Of a stretch of DNA of 56,589 nucleotides, positions 18,627-27,286 are shown one piece after another. The notes below the pieces were generated by a model that worked only from the letters and a program-made list of their open reading frames with translations, did no database searches and was not told the DNA's origin. Location of the stretch: the NCBI RefSeq assembly GCF_017104565.1, contig NZ_JAAGPD010000067.1, forward strand, positions 1 through 56,589, given 5' to 3'. Position 1 is the first letter of the stretch; the number at the start of each line of letters is the position of its first letter. The position numbers were made by a program, and so were the translations under genes. The DNA comes from Paraburkholderia sp. Tr-20389 (GTDB taxonomy: Bacteria > Pseudomonadota > Gammaproteobacteria > Burkholderiales > Burkholderiaceae).

Positions 18627-18825
18627 CCTTGCCTCCGTGCGATGCGCTTGCGGCATCAACGACAAGCTGGCGGCCCGTGGGACTTGTTCTGTGTGGGGTA
18701 TGGGCCGTCTGTGCCGCCATCATAGAAGAAAACGGCGCGGGAAGGGCGGCGCTTGCCCACGCGAATGCACAGCTTGTGTGCGCCATGGCGCAGGCGCGTC
18801 GCATCGTGCGAAGCCAAAAAGAAAA

Positions 18826-18852
18826 AAGCGGCGCCCGTGATGGACGCCGCTT
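18826..18852 (-). terminator. Intrinsic terminator downstream of psiF-like gene
   Basis: Read on the minus strand, an 8-bp stem AAGCGGCG/CGCCGCTT is followed by a run of six T and a further T-rich stretch (18815-18827). It closes the PsiF gene. Confidence 0.8.
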
Positions 18853-18913
18853 GCCTGTCTCGCATCGAACGGTGTCGCGCACTTCACGCGACGCCGTGCA
18901 GATGGGAATGTCC

Positions 18914-19210
18914 TCAGCCCTTGTTGCTCAGGCACGTCTTCATGAATGCCTTGCGATCGTCGCCTTTCTTGTCGCCGGCCTGCGTGTTGCATACCTTCAT
19001 CTTGTCCTGCTGCGACATCGGTGCGGACGCAGCCATCGCCGACGAAGCCGACAGGCAGTCCTTCATGAACGCCTTGCGGTCGTCGCCTTTCTTGTCTCCG
19101 GCCTGCTTGTTGCACACGGTCATCTTCGACTGCTGGCTGTTCTCTGCAAAAGCGGGCGACGCGAGCAGACCTGTCAGGGCGAGAGCGGCGAGTGCGGCTT
19201 GGATCTTCAT
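18914..19210 (-). CDS. PsiF repeat family protein
   Basis: A 98-aa secreted protein with a signal peptide ending at AFA-EN (residue 23) and two PsiF repeats. Each has the form MxVCNxQAGDKKGDDRKAFM followed by a Cys, giving four conserved Cys. E. coli PsiF is a phosphate-starvation-inducible periplasmic protein of the same length. GGAG before the ATG supports 19210; an upstream in-frame ATG would place five residues ahead of the signal peptide. Phosphate control is inferred from the family name only; no Pho box was verified. Confidence 0.9.
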   Translation of the reverse strand: MKIQAALAALALTGLLASPAFAENSQQSKMTVCNKQAGDKKGDDRKAFMKDCLSASSAMAASAPMSQQDKMKVCNTQAGDKKGDDRKAFMKTCLSNKG

Positions 19211-19499
19211 GGGACACTCCATCACGGTTTGTGAATGTTGTTGATTGTCGTGAGACGGGCATCGAGCCGGGCGGATCGCCTGCGCTGTGATCGGCCGTCA
19301 CCATTGCGATGCATGGTGCCTGTGAAAACGATCGGGCAGGGTAAAAGGTTGACGCATGCGACGCTCGGACTGCACAGGTGTTTCCCTAAGACCGCTTCTA
19401 CCTCGAATGCGCGAACCGGTATGCTTGTCTCATTCGATTGCGTCACTCGCCCGTGTCACTCAGTCATCACCTCAGTCATCACGATTCAGGAGTTTTCGA

Positions 19500-19796
19500 A
19501 TGCACTATCTGCTGATCTACGATGTGTCGCCGGATTATCTCGAGCGTCGCCCGGAGTTTCGCGCCGCGCATCTGAAGCATGCGTGGGCCGCCGCCGATCG
19601 CGGTGAACTGCATCTCGCGGGCGCGCTTGCCGATCCCGTCGATACAGCCGTGCTGCTGTTCGAAGGCGATTCGCCCGCTGCGGCCGAGTCGTTTGCGAAA
19701 ACCGATCCGTATGTGCTGAACGGACTCGTCACGCAATGGCGCGTGCGGCCGTGGACCACCGTCGTCGGCGAGCGCGCCGCGACGCCCGTGCGCTAA
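19500..19796 (+). CDS. YciI family protein
   Basis: A 98-aa ferredoxin-like protein starting MHYLLIYDVSPDYLERR, with conserved His24 (RAAHLKHAWAA) and Asp45 (GALADP), the putative active-site pair of the YciI/YCII family. Members are proposed small hydrolases or lyases; the substrate is unknown. CAGGAG precedes the ATG. It is divergent from psiF. Confidence 0.9.
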   Translation: MHYLLIYDVSPDYLERRPEFRAAHLKHAWAAADRGELHLAGALADPVDTAVLLFEGDSPAAAESFAKTDPYVLNGLVTQWRVRPWTTVVGERAATPVR

Positions 19797-20344
19797 TCCC
19801 TGCACTCGTCAATTCGCGCCATCGCGCCACTCGCGCAGCGGCAAGTATGCGTCACAAATAGAAACGCTTCTGCGCTCCGGCACTTTATGCCGCACACATC
19901 GAATCGAATGTAACCGGGGCAATCGTGTTGCGCGCGATCCACGCGAACACATCACTGTCATCGCGGCGGCGCGAGCATGGACACGCTGCATCGCGCTGTT
20001 CGCGCAGTCTCCGCCGCGCTGCAACCGACGTCAGTTCTGTGACAGCCAGGAACTAAACGATGCAGCAAAAAGGACAAGATTGTTTCTATCCGTAACACTT
20101 GTCTCAGTCATATTCAGACAAACCCTGGCGATGGTATGCTTCGTGCACAAATTCTCCCATGCACGAGTGAGACCACGTTTTGTGCGTCGTCCCGGTGAAA
20201 TGCCGCACTAACGAAGTGCGCTTTCTTAATACCGGCGCAAGAACGTACAAGCATATTGTGCAACCGAGGACTCGACACGAACCGCCAAAATGAAGTTCGT
20301 GAGAGCCCAAAGCCGCAGCCAGGCCGTGCTGCGTGGAGAACAAC
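19797..20344. other. Long intergenic region upstream of the IS402-domain gene
   Basis: About 550 bases with no supported gene. It contains an inverted repeat TCGTGCA-N12-TGCACGA (20141-20166) and a short hairpin CGCACT-N5-AGTGCG (20204-20220) followed by CTTTCTT, about 125 bases before the next start. This could be an operator and an attenuator-like element, or chance structure. The base composition is lower in GC than in flanking genes. Confidence 0.45.
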
Positions 20345-21550
20345 ATGTTTTTCGATGAGCTAAGCAATGACGAATGGGCGCAGGTATCCGCGCTCGTTTC
20401 CGACGAGCCAGCCGTCCGCCTGAACCGACGCGGACGGCCCCGCGCCGAACCCCGTATCGTGGCCAATGCCGTTCTGTGGATCCTGACTACTGGCGAGCCG
20501 TGGTCGAAGCTTCCCGGTCGCTATCCGTCAGGCCCTACCTGCCGGCGCCGCTTCGAGGAGTGGCAAGCCAACGGCACGCTGGCCGAAGTGATCCGTCTGT
20601 TGACGCAGAGTGGGCGCGCGTTCGCCTATATCCCTGAGCCGACGCCGCCCGCCGCGCCGAAGCCGGCGCCCGTGGTCGAAGCACCGAAGCCGCGCGATGA
20701 ATTCGCGCGCGGCGTGTTCTGGAAGAGTCCGGAAACGTGGCAATCGTCCGCTCAGGAGTTGAGTGTGACGAGTGGCGCGCCGTCCGGCTGGCGTGCGCTC
20801 GCGCCGATGGCCGACATCACGCGGCAGCTTGCCGGTTCGGCTGCTGTCGAGACGGGTTTCGTCGACGCATCCCGCACGAATGCCGCCGGTGTGCCCGATG
20901 CCGCCGCTGTCCTCGATGTCGCGCGTCGTATCGAGCTGCAAACCAGCGTGCAGGCGGACATGCAGGCGTTCGCGCCCGACACCGCGATCGTGCCGAGCGA
21001 ACTGCTCGACGAGCAGGCGTATGCCGACGATGCATCGGCAGACAATGCGCTCGCGAGCAGCGAGCACACGCCGCTGTGGATGAGTCTCACGGCACCGCGC
21101 GGCCTGCAGGTTGCCGACCGGCAGGGCTATGTGATCTATGTAGCGGCGGAGCAGGTGCCCAACGACAAGTACCGCGCATGGGCCGAGATCATGAAGGACG
21201 GCAAGCGTGTCGAGCGCTCGGGCCTGATCGGTCCGCGTTTCTCGGATGCCGACGCGGCGCACCGTTTCGCGCTCGACTGGGCGCGTCAATGGATCGACCG
21301 CGAATGCCGCACGCTTGAGGCGGGTGCAGGCCTGCACCCGCCGAAGGTCGCCGTGCGTCCCGTCACGCGGGCGATGCCGGAACTCACGCCGACGCCCGCG
21401 CTCGCCGCGGCGAACGTGACGCCCGCCGCATCGGGCAATCCGCATCTGAATGCGCGCCTGATGCCGCTGCGCCGCTATCCGTCCGACACCGTCAAGGACA
21501 AGACGGGCGAACGCTTTCCGTTGATATCGACGCTTTCCCACGCGGGATGA
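20345..21550 (+). CDS. Protein with IS402-type transposase N-terminal domain, domesticated
   Basis: A 401-aa protein. Residues 1 to about 80 match the helix-turn-helix N-domain (DUF4096) of IS5-group/IS402 transposases: FDELSNDEWAQVSALVSDE, then RRGRPRAEPRIVANAVLWIL, TTGEPWSKLPGRY, and CRRRFEEWQANGTLAEVI. Beyond this there is no DDE catalytic domain; instead come a Pro/Ala linker near residue 100 and about 290 residues I do not recognise, including LQVADRQGYVIYVAAEQVPNDKYRAWAEIM. No terminal inverted repeats flank it. TGGAG six bases before ATG 20345 sets the start. It stands beside and convergent to bceA, so a DNA-binding regulator of the polysaccharide locus is plausible, not shown. Confidence 0.75.
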   Translation: MFFDELSNDEWAQVSALVSDEPAVRLNRRGRPRAEPRIVANAVLWILTTGEPWSKLPGRYPSGPTCRRRFEEWQANGTLAEVIRLLTQSGRAFAYIPEPTPPAAPKPAPVVEAPKPRDEFARGVFWKSPETWQSSAQELSVTSGAPSGWRALAPMADITRQLAGSAAVETGFVDASRTNAAGVPDAAAVLDVARRIELQTSVQADMQAFAPDTAIVPSELLDEQAYADDASADNALASSEHTPLWMSLTAPRGLQVADRQGYVIYVAAEQVPNDKYRAWAEIMKDGKRVERSGLIGPRFSDADAAHRFALDWARQWIDRECRTLEAGAGLHPPKVAVRPVTRAMPELTPTPALAAANVTPAASGNPHLNARLMPLRRYPSDTVKDKTGERFPLISTLSHAG

Positions 21551-21552
21551 TG

Positions 21553-21578
21553 ACGATGGCGTGAACACGCCATCGTTT
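21553..21578 (+). terminator. Intrinsic terminator of the IS402-domain gene
   Basis: Perfect 11-bp inverted repeat ACGATGGCGTG/CACGCCATCGT separated by AA and followed by TT, starting two bases after the stop codon. The tight loop means the innermost pairs open in practice. Confidence 0.65.
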
Positions 21579-21744
21579 GACGCTGCGCTGGAACCGGTTG
21601 CTGAAGTTGGCTCGCGCGGTTGGCTTGCGCGTCGTTGATGAGCCGCGCTGTTCCGCCACTCAGTAAGCCACTCAACATCCGTTCAATTTCGAAGTGCCCG
21701 CATCACGCGCTTCGCTTGCGCATTCAGTCTCACGACATGAAGAA

Positions 21745-21773
21745 GCGGTGACGGGCTGCAAACCCGTCACCGC
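21745..21773. terminator. Hairpin between convergent IS402-domain gene and bceA
   Basis: Perfect 11-bp stem GCGGTGACGGG/CCCGTCACCGC with a seven-base loop, nine bases past the bceA stop on the minus strand. On that strand it is followed by TTCTTC, a weak U tract. Confidence 0.55.
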
Positions 21774-21781
21774 GCCGTGCG

Positions 21782-23299
21782 TCATTGGCGTCCGTACGTG
21801 TCGTCGAAGCGCACGATGTCGTCTTCGCCGAGATACGAGCCCGATTGCACCTCGATGATCTCGAGCGGCATCTTGCCGGGATTTTCGAGCCGGTGCTTGA
21901 TGCCGAGCGGGATGTACGCCGACTCGTTTTCGGACACGATAAAGCGCTCTTCGCCGCGCGTGACGAGCGCCGTGCCGCGCACGACGATCCAGTGTTCCGC
22001 GCGATGGTGATGCATCTGCAGCGACAACTGCGCGCCCGGCTTCACGACGATACGCTTCACCTGGAAGCGTTCGCCCATGTCGACGGAATCATAGTGACCC
22101 CACGGCCGGTGCACCTTGCGATGGTTCACGGCTTCCGTGCCTTGCTTCTCGCGGATCCGGCCGACCACTTTCTTCACGTCCTGCACGCGGCTCTTGTCGG
22201 CGACGAGAATCGCGTCATCGGTTTCGACGACGACGAGATCCTGCGTGCCCACGCAAGCGATCAGCCGTCCTTCCGAATGCGCGAACGTCGATCCCGCGCC
22301 TTCGAACATCACATTGCCGCGGCCGACGTTCTGGTCGCCGTCTTTCGGCAGGATGTCCCAGATCGCGTCCCACGAACCGACATCGGACCACCCGGCATCG
22401 AGCGGCACGACGACGCCCGAGCACATCGACGTGTCGTTGCCGAGCTTCTCCATCACCGCGTAGTCGATCGAATTCGACGGACAGGCGCCGAACGCGTCGC
22501 GCTGCACGCGAAAGAATTCGCCGTCGGTCGCGCCTTGCGCATGCGCGGCTTCGCAGGCTTCGGCAATCGCGGGCTGGAAGTGGCGCACGGCCTTGAGCCA
22601 CGTCGACGCGCGCAGAATGAAGATGCCGCTGTTCCACCAGTACTCTTTCGACTCGACATAGTGCTGCGCGAGTTCGAAGTGCGGCTTCTCGACGAAGCGA
22701 TCCAGCTGATGCGCGCCGATAGCGCCTTCGTCCGCGGGCAGCCGTGCGCCGATGCGAATGTAGCCATAACCCGTTTCCGCGCGCGACGGCACGATGCCCA
22801 TCGTCACGATGTGGCCGTTCGCCGCGTGCCGTACGCCGGCGGCAACGGCGGCGTGAAAACCTTCGCTATCCGTGACGGCGTGATCGGCGGGCATCACGAC
22901 CATGATGCCGTCCTCGTCCTGCGCGAGCACCGAGAGCGCTGCGATCGTCAGTGCCGGTGCCGTGTCGCGTGCGTACGGTTCGAGAATCAGACGGCTCTGC
23001 ACGCCGCTTACGCGCAGCTGCTCGGCTGTCGTGAAGCGATGCTCTTCGTTGCAGACGACCACGAGCTGTTCGGCGACGGGATGGCCGGCATCGAGTCCAT
23101 CGAGGCGGCGGGTCGTCGATTGCAGCAGCGAGTCTTCGCCGAGCAGACCGATCAGCTGCTTCGGATGCTGTTCGCGCGACATCGGCCACAGGCGCGTGCC
23201 TGAGCCGCCGGCAAGGATCACGGGATGAACCTTGAGCTTGACGTTGAGGCGGGATGGATTCGCCTGTCGATTCTCGACGGCTGACGCCGTAGCAGTCAT
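21782..23299 (-). CDS. bceA: Bifunctional mannose-1-phosphate guanylyltransferase / mannose-6-phosphate isomerase
   Basis: A 505-aa type II PMI/GMP. The nucleotidyltransferase domain has GGSGTRLWPMSREQHPKQ at residues 31-48. The C-terminal cupin (about 395-500) carries RPWGHYDS, QMHHHRAEHW and the metal-binding His cluster of the isomerase. It converts fructose-6-phosphate via mannose-6- and mannose-1-phosphate (a phosphomannomutase is needed from elsewhere) to GDP-mannose, the source of mannose and 6-deoxyhexose units. GAGGAG eight bases before ATG 23299 fixes the start; an in-frame ATG lies 60 bases upstream without a site. It is divergent from the bceB-K operon. Confidence 0.93.
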   Translation of the reverse strand: MTATASAVENRQANPSRLNVKLKVHPVILAGGSGTRLWPMSREQHPKQLIGLLGEDSLLQSTTRRLDGLDAGHPVAEQLVVVCNEEHRFTTAEQLRVSGVQSRLILEPYARDTAPALTIAALSVLAQDEDGIMVVMPADHAVTDSEGFHAAVAAGVRHAANGHIVTMGIVPSRAETGYGYIRIGARLPADEGAIGAHQLDRFVEKPHFELAQHYVESKEYWWNSGIFILRASTWLKAVRHFQPAIAEACEAAHAQGATDGEFFRVQRDAFGACPSNSIDYAVMEKLGNDTSMCSGVVVPLDAGWSDVGSWDAIWDILPKDGDQNVGRGNVMFEGAGSTFAHSEGRLIACVGTQDLVVVETDDAILVADKSRVQDVKKVVGRIREKQGTEAVNHRKVHRPWGHYDSVDMGERFQVKRIVVKPGAQLSLQMHHHRAEHWIVVRGTALVTRGEERFIVSENESAYIPLGIKHRLENPGKMPLEIIEVQSGSYLGEDDIVRFDDTYGRQ

Positions 23300-23886
23300 G
23301 GTGATAACTCCTCGAAGCGGGATGAATGGCTCCGTTTTTATCACGTCGTAATGCGTCAATAAATCGACATTGAATTTCTATTGAATAATTACGATGGAAA
23401 ATAGCAGTCCGGCATTGACCAATATTTTCGCAATGCTTTAATAATTAAAAATAAATGGAATAAAAATTGACATGACACACTCGCGCGACGCGCTATCGAA
23501 GCGATAACGGGCGCATGCGTCGGCGCATCTGGCACTGCAAACGGGAGATTGCGCCGCAAGGAAGGGCGAGACGGCGCGAAATGCGGTGCCATTCCGCAAA
23601 ACCCGGCAAAACTTACCGAATAAAAGCAGAAAAAATACAGCAATTTCTGCCGATACATTTTGAGATTTTTTGCAGCCTTGTCGGCGGAATTTTAATACCG
23701 CTTTATTGAGGCTTGTAGAAGGGTATTCACTCATCGGCGTGTTTCGATCCGATAAGCAATTAACGGCGTATGGAATTCGCCGACCCAATGCGCCGATTGC
23801 ATTCGAATACGAATGCGGCGGCATCCAGTCTCAAACGGACGCGAATAGAACTTGATTGAACTGACAGACAAGGCGAGGTGCAGCAG
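23300..23886. promoter_or_regulatory. AT-rich divergent control region between bceA and bceB
   Basis: About 590 bases, much richer in A and T than the flanking genes, with no supported open reading frame. It must hold the divergent promoters of bceA and the bceB-K operon. Near bceB is an inverted repeat GCATTCG-AATA-CGAATGC (23799-23816) with outer CGCCG/CGGCG arms (23791-23820). TTGAATAATTACGAT at 23381 loosely resembles the element shared by the two other divergent regions of the locus. Confidence 0.6.
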
Positions 23887-25284
23887 ATGCTGAGCGTTCT
23901 ATCGAGAATCATCGACATCGGCATGGTCGCGCTCGGCGCGCTGATTGCGGCCGCTGTGCATGCGGAGGGCTTCGTGTGGCTCGACGACATGCAAAGCGTG
24001 TCGCTCGCGTTCGACTGCCTGCTCGTGATCCTGTTCTTTCCGGCGCTCGGCGTCTATCAGTCGTGGCGCGGCAAGCCGCTGTACGACCTGCTGTGGCGCG
24101 TGACGATGGGCTGGATCATGGTCGAGGTGACGGGCATCCTGATGAGCTTCAGCCTGCACCGCGCGGACCTGCTGTCGCGCCTGTGGCTCGCGTATTGGGC
24201 GGTTGCCACCGTCGTGCTGCTGATCGTCACGAAGGCGGGCGTGCATGCCGTGCTGCGCGGCCTGCGCCGCGAGGGCTACAACCAGAAGAAGGTGGCCATC
24301 GTCGGCGGCGCGCCGTACGGCAAGTTCCTGATCGAGCAGATGCGCGGCCGCCCGGAAGCGGGCTTCAGTCCCGTACTCGTCTATGACGAAGACGATTCCC
24401 GCAGCCACTACGAAGACACCGACGGACCGGAAGCGATCGAAGGCGTGCCCGTGCAGCGCGACTACGCGGCGATGATCGACGAGATGCGCCGCCGCTCGGT
24501 GCGCGAGTTGTGGATGGCGCTGCCGATGTCGAAAGAGAAGATCATTCATCGCTTCGTCATGGAGTTCCGCAACGACTTCGTGAACATCCGCTTCATTCCG
24601 GATGTGCGCAGCCTGACGCTCTTCAGCCAGCCGATGGTCGATCTGCTCGGCGTGCCCGCGATCAACCTCGCCGCGTCGCCCATTACCGATCTGCGCGTGC
24701 TGCCCAAGCGCGTGTTCGACCGCCTGTTCGCGCTCGCCGCGCTGACGATGCTCGCGCCCGTGATGCTCGCGATCGCAGCGGCCGTGAAGCTGTCTTCGCC
24801 GGGACCCGTGTTCTTCCGCCAGCGACGCAAGGGCATCGACGGACGCGAGTTCGAGATCTTCAAGTTCCGCTCGATGAAGGTCCACAAGGAAGAGGCGGGC
24901 CGCATCACCCAGGCTACGCGCCGCGATCCGCGCATCACGCCCGTCGGCGCCTTCCTGCGCCGCACGAGCCTCGACGAACTGCCGCAGTTCATCAACGTGC
25001 TGCGCGGCGAAATGTCGGTGGTCGGACCGCGCCCGCATGCGCTCGAACACGACGACATCTACAAGGATCTGGTGAAGGGCTATATGCACCGCTACCGGAT
25101 CAAGCCCGGCATCACCGGCTGGGCGCAGATCAACGGCTATCGCGGCGAAACCGACCGCATCGAAAAGATGATGGGCCGCGTGAAGCTCGATCTGTACTAC
25201 ATGCAGCACTGGAGCTTCTGGCTCGACCTGAAGATCGTCGGCCTGACGTTCTGGAAGGGCTTCGTGGGCAGCAACGCGTACTGA
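23887..25284 (+). CDS. bceB: Undecaprenyl-phosphate glucose-1-phosphate transferase (priming enzyme)
   Basis: A 465-aa polyisoprenyl-phosphate hexose-1-phosphate transferase of the WcaJ type. It has four N-terminal transmembrane helices (residues 5-125) and a CoA-binding-like cytosolic domain (VAIVGGAPYGKFL). A fifth membrane segment and the catalytic domain start near residue 275: RQRRKGIDGREFEIFKFRSM, then DELPQFINVLRGEMSVVGPRP. It begins each repeat unit by placing glucose-1-phosphate on the lipid carrier. GAGG eight bases before ATG 23887 supports the start over an in-frame GTG nine bases earlier. It is the first gene of the rightward operon. Confidence 0.93.
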   Translation: MLSVLSRIIDIGMVALGALIAAAVHAEGFVWLDDMQSVSLAFDCLLVILFFPALGVYQSWRGKPLYDLLWRVTMGWIMVEVTGILMSFSLHRADLLSRLWLAYWAVATVVLLIVTKAGVHAVLRGLRREGYNQKKVAIVGGAPYGKFLIEQMRGRPEAGFSPVLVYDEDDSRSHYEDTDGPEAIEGVPVQRDYAAMIDEMRRRSVRELWMALPMSKEKIIHRFVMEFRNDFVNIRFIPDVRSLTLFSQPMVDLLGVPAINLAASPITDLRVLPKRVFDRLFALAALTMLAPVMLAIAAAVKLSSPGPVFFRQRRKGIDGREFEIFKFRSMKVHKEEAGRITQATRRDPRITPVGAFLRRTSLDELPQFINVLRGEMSVVGPRPHALEHDDIYKDLVKGYMHRYRIKPGITGWAQINGYRGETDRIEKMMGRVKLDLYYMQHWSFWLDLKIVGLTFWKGFVGSNAY

Positions 25285-25365
25285 ACGCCGCGCGCCACGC
25301 ACGACACAGCGGGAACGCCGGCCGTTCCGCATTCACTGAACCATTCAATCTCCGAGGTGTAATTC

Positions 25366-26787
25366 ATGAACCTGACGATCGTTGGAACCGGATACGTAGG
25401 CCTCGTGACGGGCGCCTGTCTGGCGGACATCGGGCACGACGTATTCTGCCTCGACGTCGATCAGCGCAAGATCGACGTGCTGAACAACGGCGGCGTGCCG
25501 ATCCACGAGCCGGGTCTGCTGGAAATCATCGCGCGCAACCGCAAGGCGGGACGCCTGAAGTTTTCGACCGATATCGAGGCGGCCGTCGCGCACGGCGACA
25601 TCCAGTTCATCGCCGTCGGCACGCCGCCCGACGAGGACGGCTCGGCCGACCTGCAATACGTGCTGGCCGCCGCGCGCAACATCGGCCGTCACATGAAGGG
25701 CTTCAAGGTGATCGTCGACAAGTCGACCGTGCCTGTCGGCACCGCGCGCCGCGTCGCGCAGGCCGTGCAGGACGAACTCGATCAGCGCGGCCTGCAGCAG
25801 ATGTTCTCGGTCGTGTCGAATCCCGAGTTCCTGAAAGAGGGCGCCGCCGTCGAAGACTTCACGCGCCCGGACCGCATCATCCTCGGCTGTGACGACGACG
25901 TGCCCGGCGAAAAGGCGCGCGAGCTGATGAAGCGTCTCTATGCGCCGTTCAACCGCAATCGCGAGCGCACGCTGTACATGGACGTGCGCTCCGCCGAATT
26001 CACGAAGTACGCGGCCAACGCGATGCTCGCCACGCGCATCTCGTTCATGAACGATCTCGCGAATCTCGCGGACCGCGTCGGCGCCGATATCGAAGCGGTA
26101 CGCCGCGGCATGGGCTCGGACCCGCGCATCGGCTACGACTTCCTGTATGCGGGCTGCGGCTATGGCGGCTCGTGCTTCCCGAAGGACGTGCAGGCACTGA
26201 TCCGCACGGGCAGCGAGATGGGCCACAGCCTGCGTATTCTCGAAGCCGTCGAGGCCGTCAACGAGACGCAGAAGAAGATCGTCGCGCAGAAGATCGTCGC
26301 GCACATGGGCGAGGACCTGTCGGACCGCACGTTCGCTGTATGGGGCCTCGCGTTCAAGCCGAACACCGACGACATGCGCGAAGCGCCGAGCCGTGCGCTG
26401 ATCGCCGAACTGCTTTCGCGCGGCGCGAAGGTCGTGGCCTATGACCCCGTCGCGATCGACGAATCGAAGCGCGTGTTCGCACTCGACCTGCAAGGCAAGC
26501 CGCAGCAACTGGCGCGTCTGACGTTCGCCGACGAAGAGATGCAGGCGGCCACCGGCGCCGACGCGCTCGTGATCCTCACCGAATGGAAGGTCTTCAAGAG
26601 CCCGGACTTCGACAGCCTCAAGGCGCAATTGAAGACGCCGCTGATCTTCGACGGCCGCAACCTGTACGAGCCGGAGGCGATGCGCGAACTCGGCATCGAG
26701 TATCACGCGATCGGCCGTCAGGCCGCGCAGCCGCAACGCACGTCGCACGACGCCGCTGCGTCGCGGGCGACGGCCGCCGCGCTGTAA
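25366..26787 (+). CDS. bceC: UDP-glucose 6-dehydrogenase
   Basis: A 473-aa enzyme making UDP-glucuronic acid with two NAD. It shows the N-terminal NAD site [20 protein letters not shown] (GxGYVG at 7-12), the [14 protein letters not shown] loop and the catalytic Cys270 in [11 protein letters not shown]. The C-terminal UDP-binding domain has [17 protein letters not shown]. The length is normal, with a short Ala/Arg-rich tail. It supplies glucuronate for the polymer backbone. CCGAGG lies upstream of the ATG; the gap to bceB is 81 bases. Confidence 0.95.
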   Translation: MNLTIVGTGYVGLVTGACLADIGHDVFCLDVDQRKIDVLNNGGVPIHEPGLLEIIARNRKAGRLKFSTDIEAAVAHGDIQFIAVGTPPDEDGSADLQYVLAAARNIGRHMKGFKVIVDKSTVPVGTARRVAQAVQDELDQRGLQQMFSVVSNPEFLKEGAAVEDFTRPDRIILGCDDDVPGEKARELMKRLYAPFNRNRERTLYMDVRSAEFTKYAANAMLATRISFMNDLANLADRVGADIEAVRRGMGSDPRIGYDFLYAGCGYGGSCFPKDVQALIRTGSEMGHSLRILEAVEAVNETQKKIVAQKIVAHMGEDLSDRTFAVWGLAFKPNTDDMREAPSRALIAELLSRGAKVVAYDPVAIDESKRVFALDLQGKPQQLARLTFADEEMQAATGADALVILTEWKVFKSPDFDSLKAQLKTPLIFDGRNLYEPEAMRELGIEYHAIGRQAAQPQRTSHDAAASRATAAAL

Positions 26788-26824
26788 CGCTGCAAGACCT
26801 CATCGACCTGTACGGAGGCCGCCC

Positions 26825-27286
26825 ATGTTCGCGAACGTGCTGATCGTCTGTCATGCCAACGTGTGCCGCTCGCCCGCCGCCGAGTGGCTGTTCCGCTCGC
26901 GGCAGCACGGACGCGGCGCGCAGTCCATCGCGTTTCGCTCGGCGGGTCTGCGCGCGATCGACGGACATGGCATGGACCCCGTGATGCGGCGTCTGCTCGA
27001 AGAACGCGGCGTCGATGGCGGCACGGCCGGCACGCATCGCTCGCGGCGGCTCGACCGCCGCAGCGTGCGCGATGCCGACCTGATCCTCGTCACCGAACAG
27101 CGGCAAGTGAAAGACGTGGAAGACCTCGAACCCACTTCGCGCGGCAAGGTGTATGCGCTCGGCAAGTGGGAAGCGTGCGGCAGCGCCGACGTCGTCGATC
27201 CGCACGGACGCGACGAAGCCGTGTATCGCGACAGCCTCGCGCACATCGAACACCTCGTCATGGGATGGCTGAACAAAATATGCTGA
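26825..27286 (+). CDS. bceD: Low-molecular-weight protein-tyrosine phosphatase (Wzb type)
   Basis: A 153-aa phosphatase with the active-site loop CHANVCRSP: nucleophile Cys9, Arg15. The general acid region is VVDPHGRDEAVY near residue 120. It is expected to dephosphorylate the tyrosine kinase BceF and so cycle the export machinery. The length is standard. GGAGG precedes the ATG. Its last codons overlap the bceE start by seven bases. Confidence 0.94.
   Translation: MFANVLIVCHANVCRSPAAEWLFRSRQHGRGAQSIAFRSAGLRAIDGHGMDPVMRRLLEERGVDGGTAGTHRSRRLDRRSVRDADLILVTEQRQVKDVEDLEPTSRGKVYALGKWEACGSADVVDPHGRDEAVYRDSLAHIEHLVMGWLNKIC

Noticed and set aside
20345-21550. A functional insertion sequence
   Set aside because: No DDE catalytic domain, no terminal inverted repeats and no target duplication could be found around it.
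23389-23824. Minus-strand frames in the bceA-bceB gap
   Set aside because: Codon use is unlike the host, there are no start signals, and the region is better explained as an AT-rich control region.
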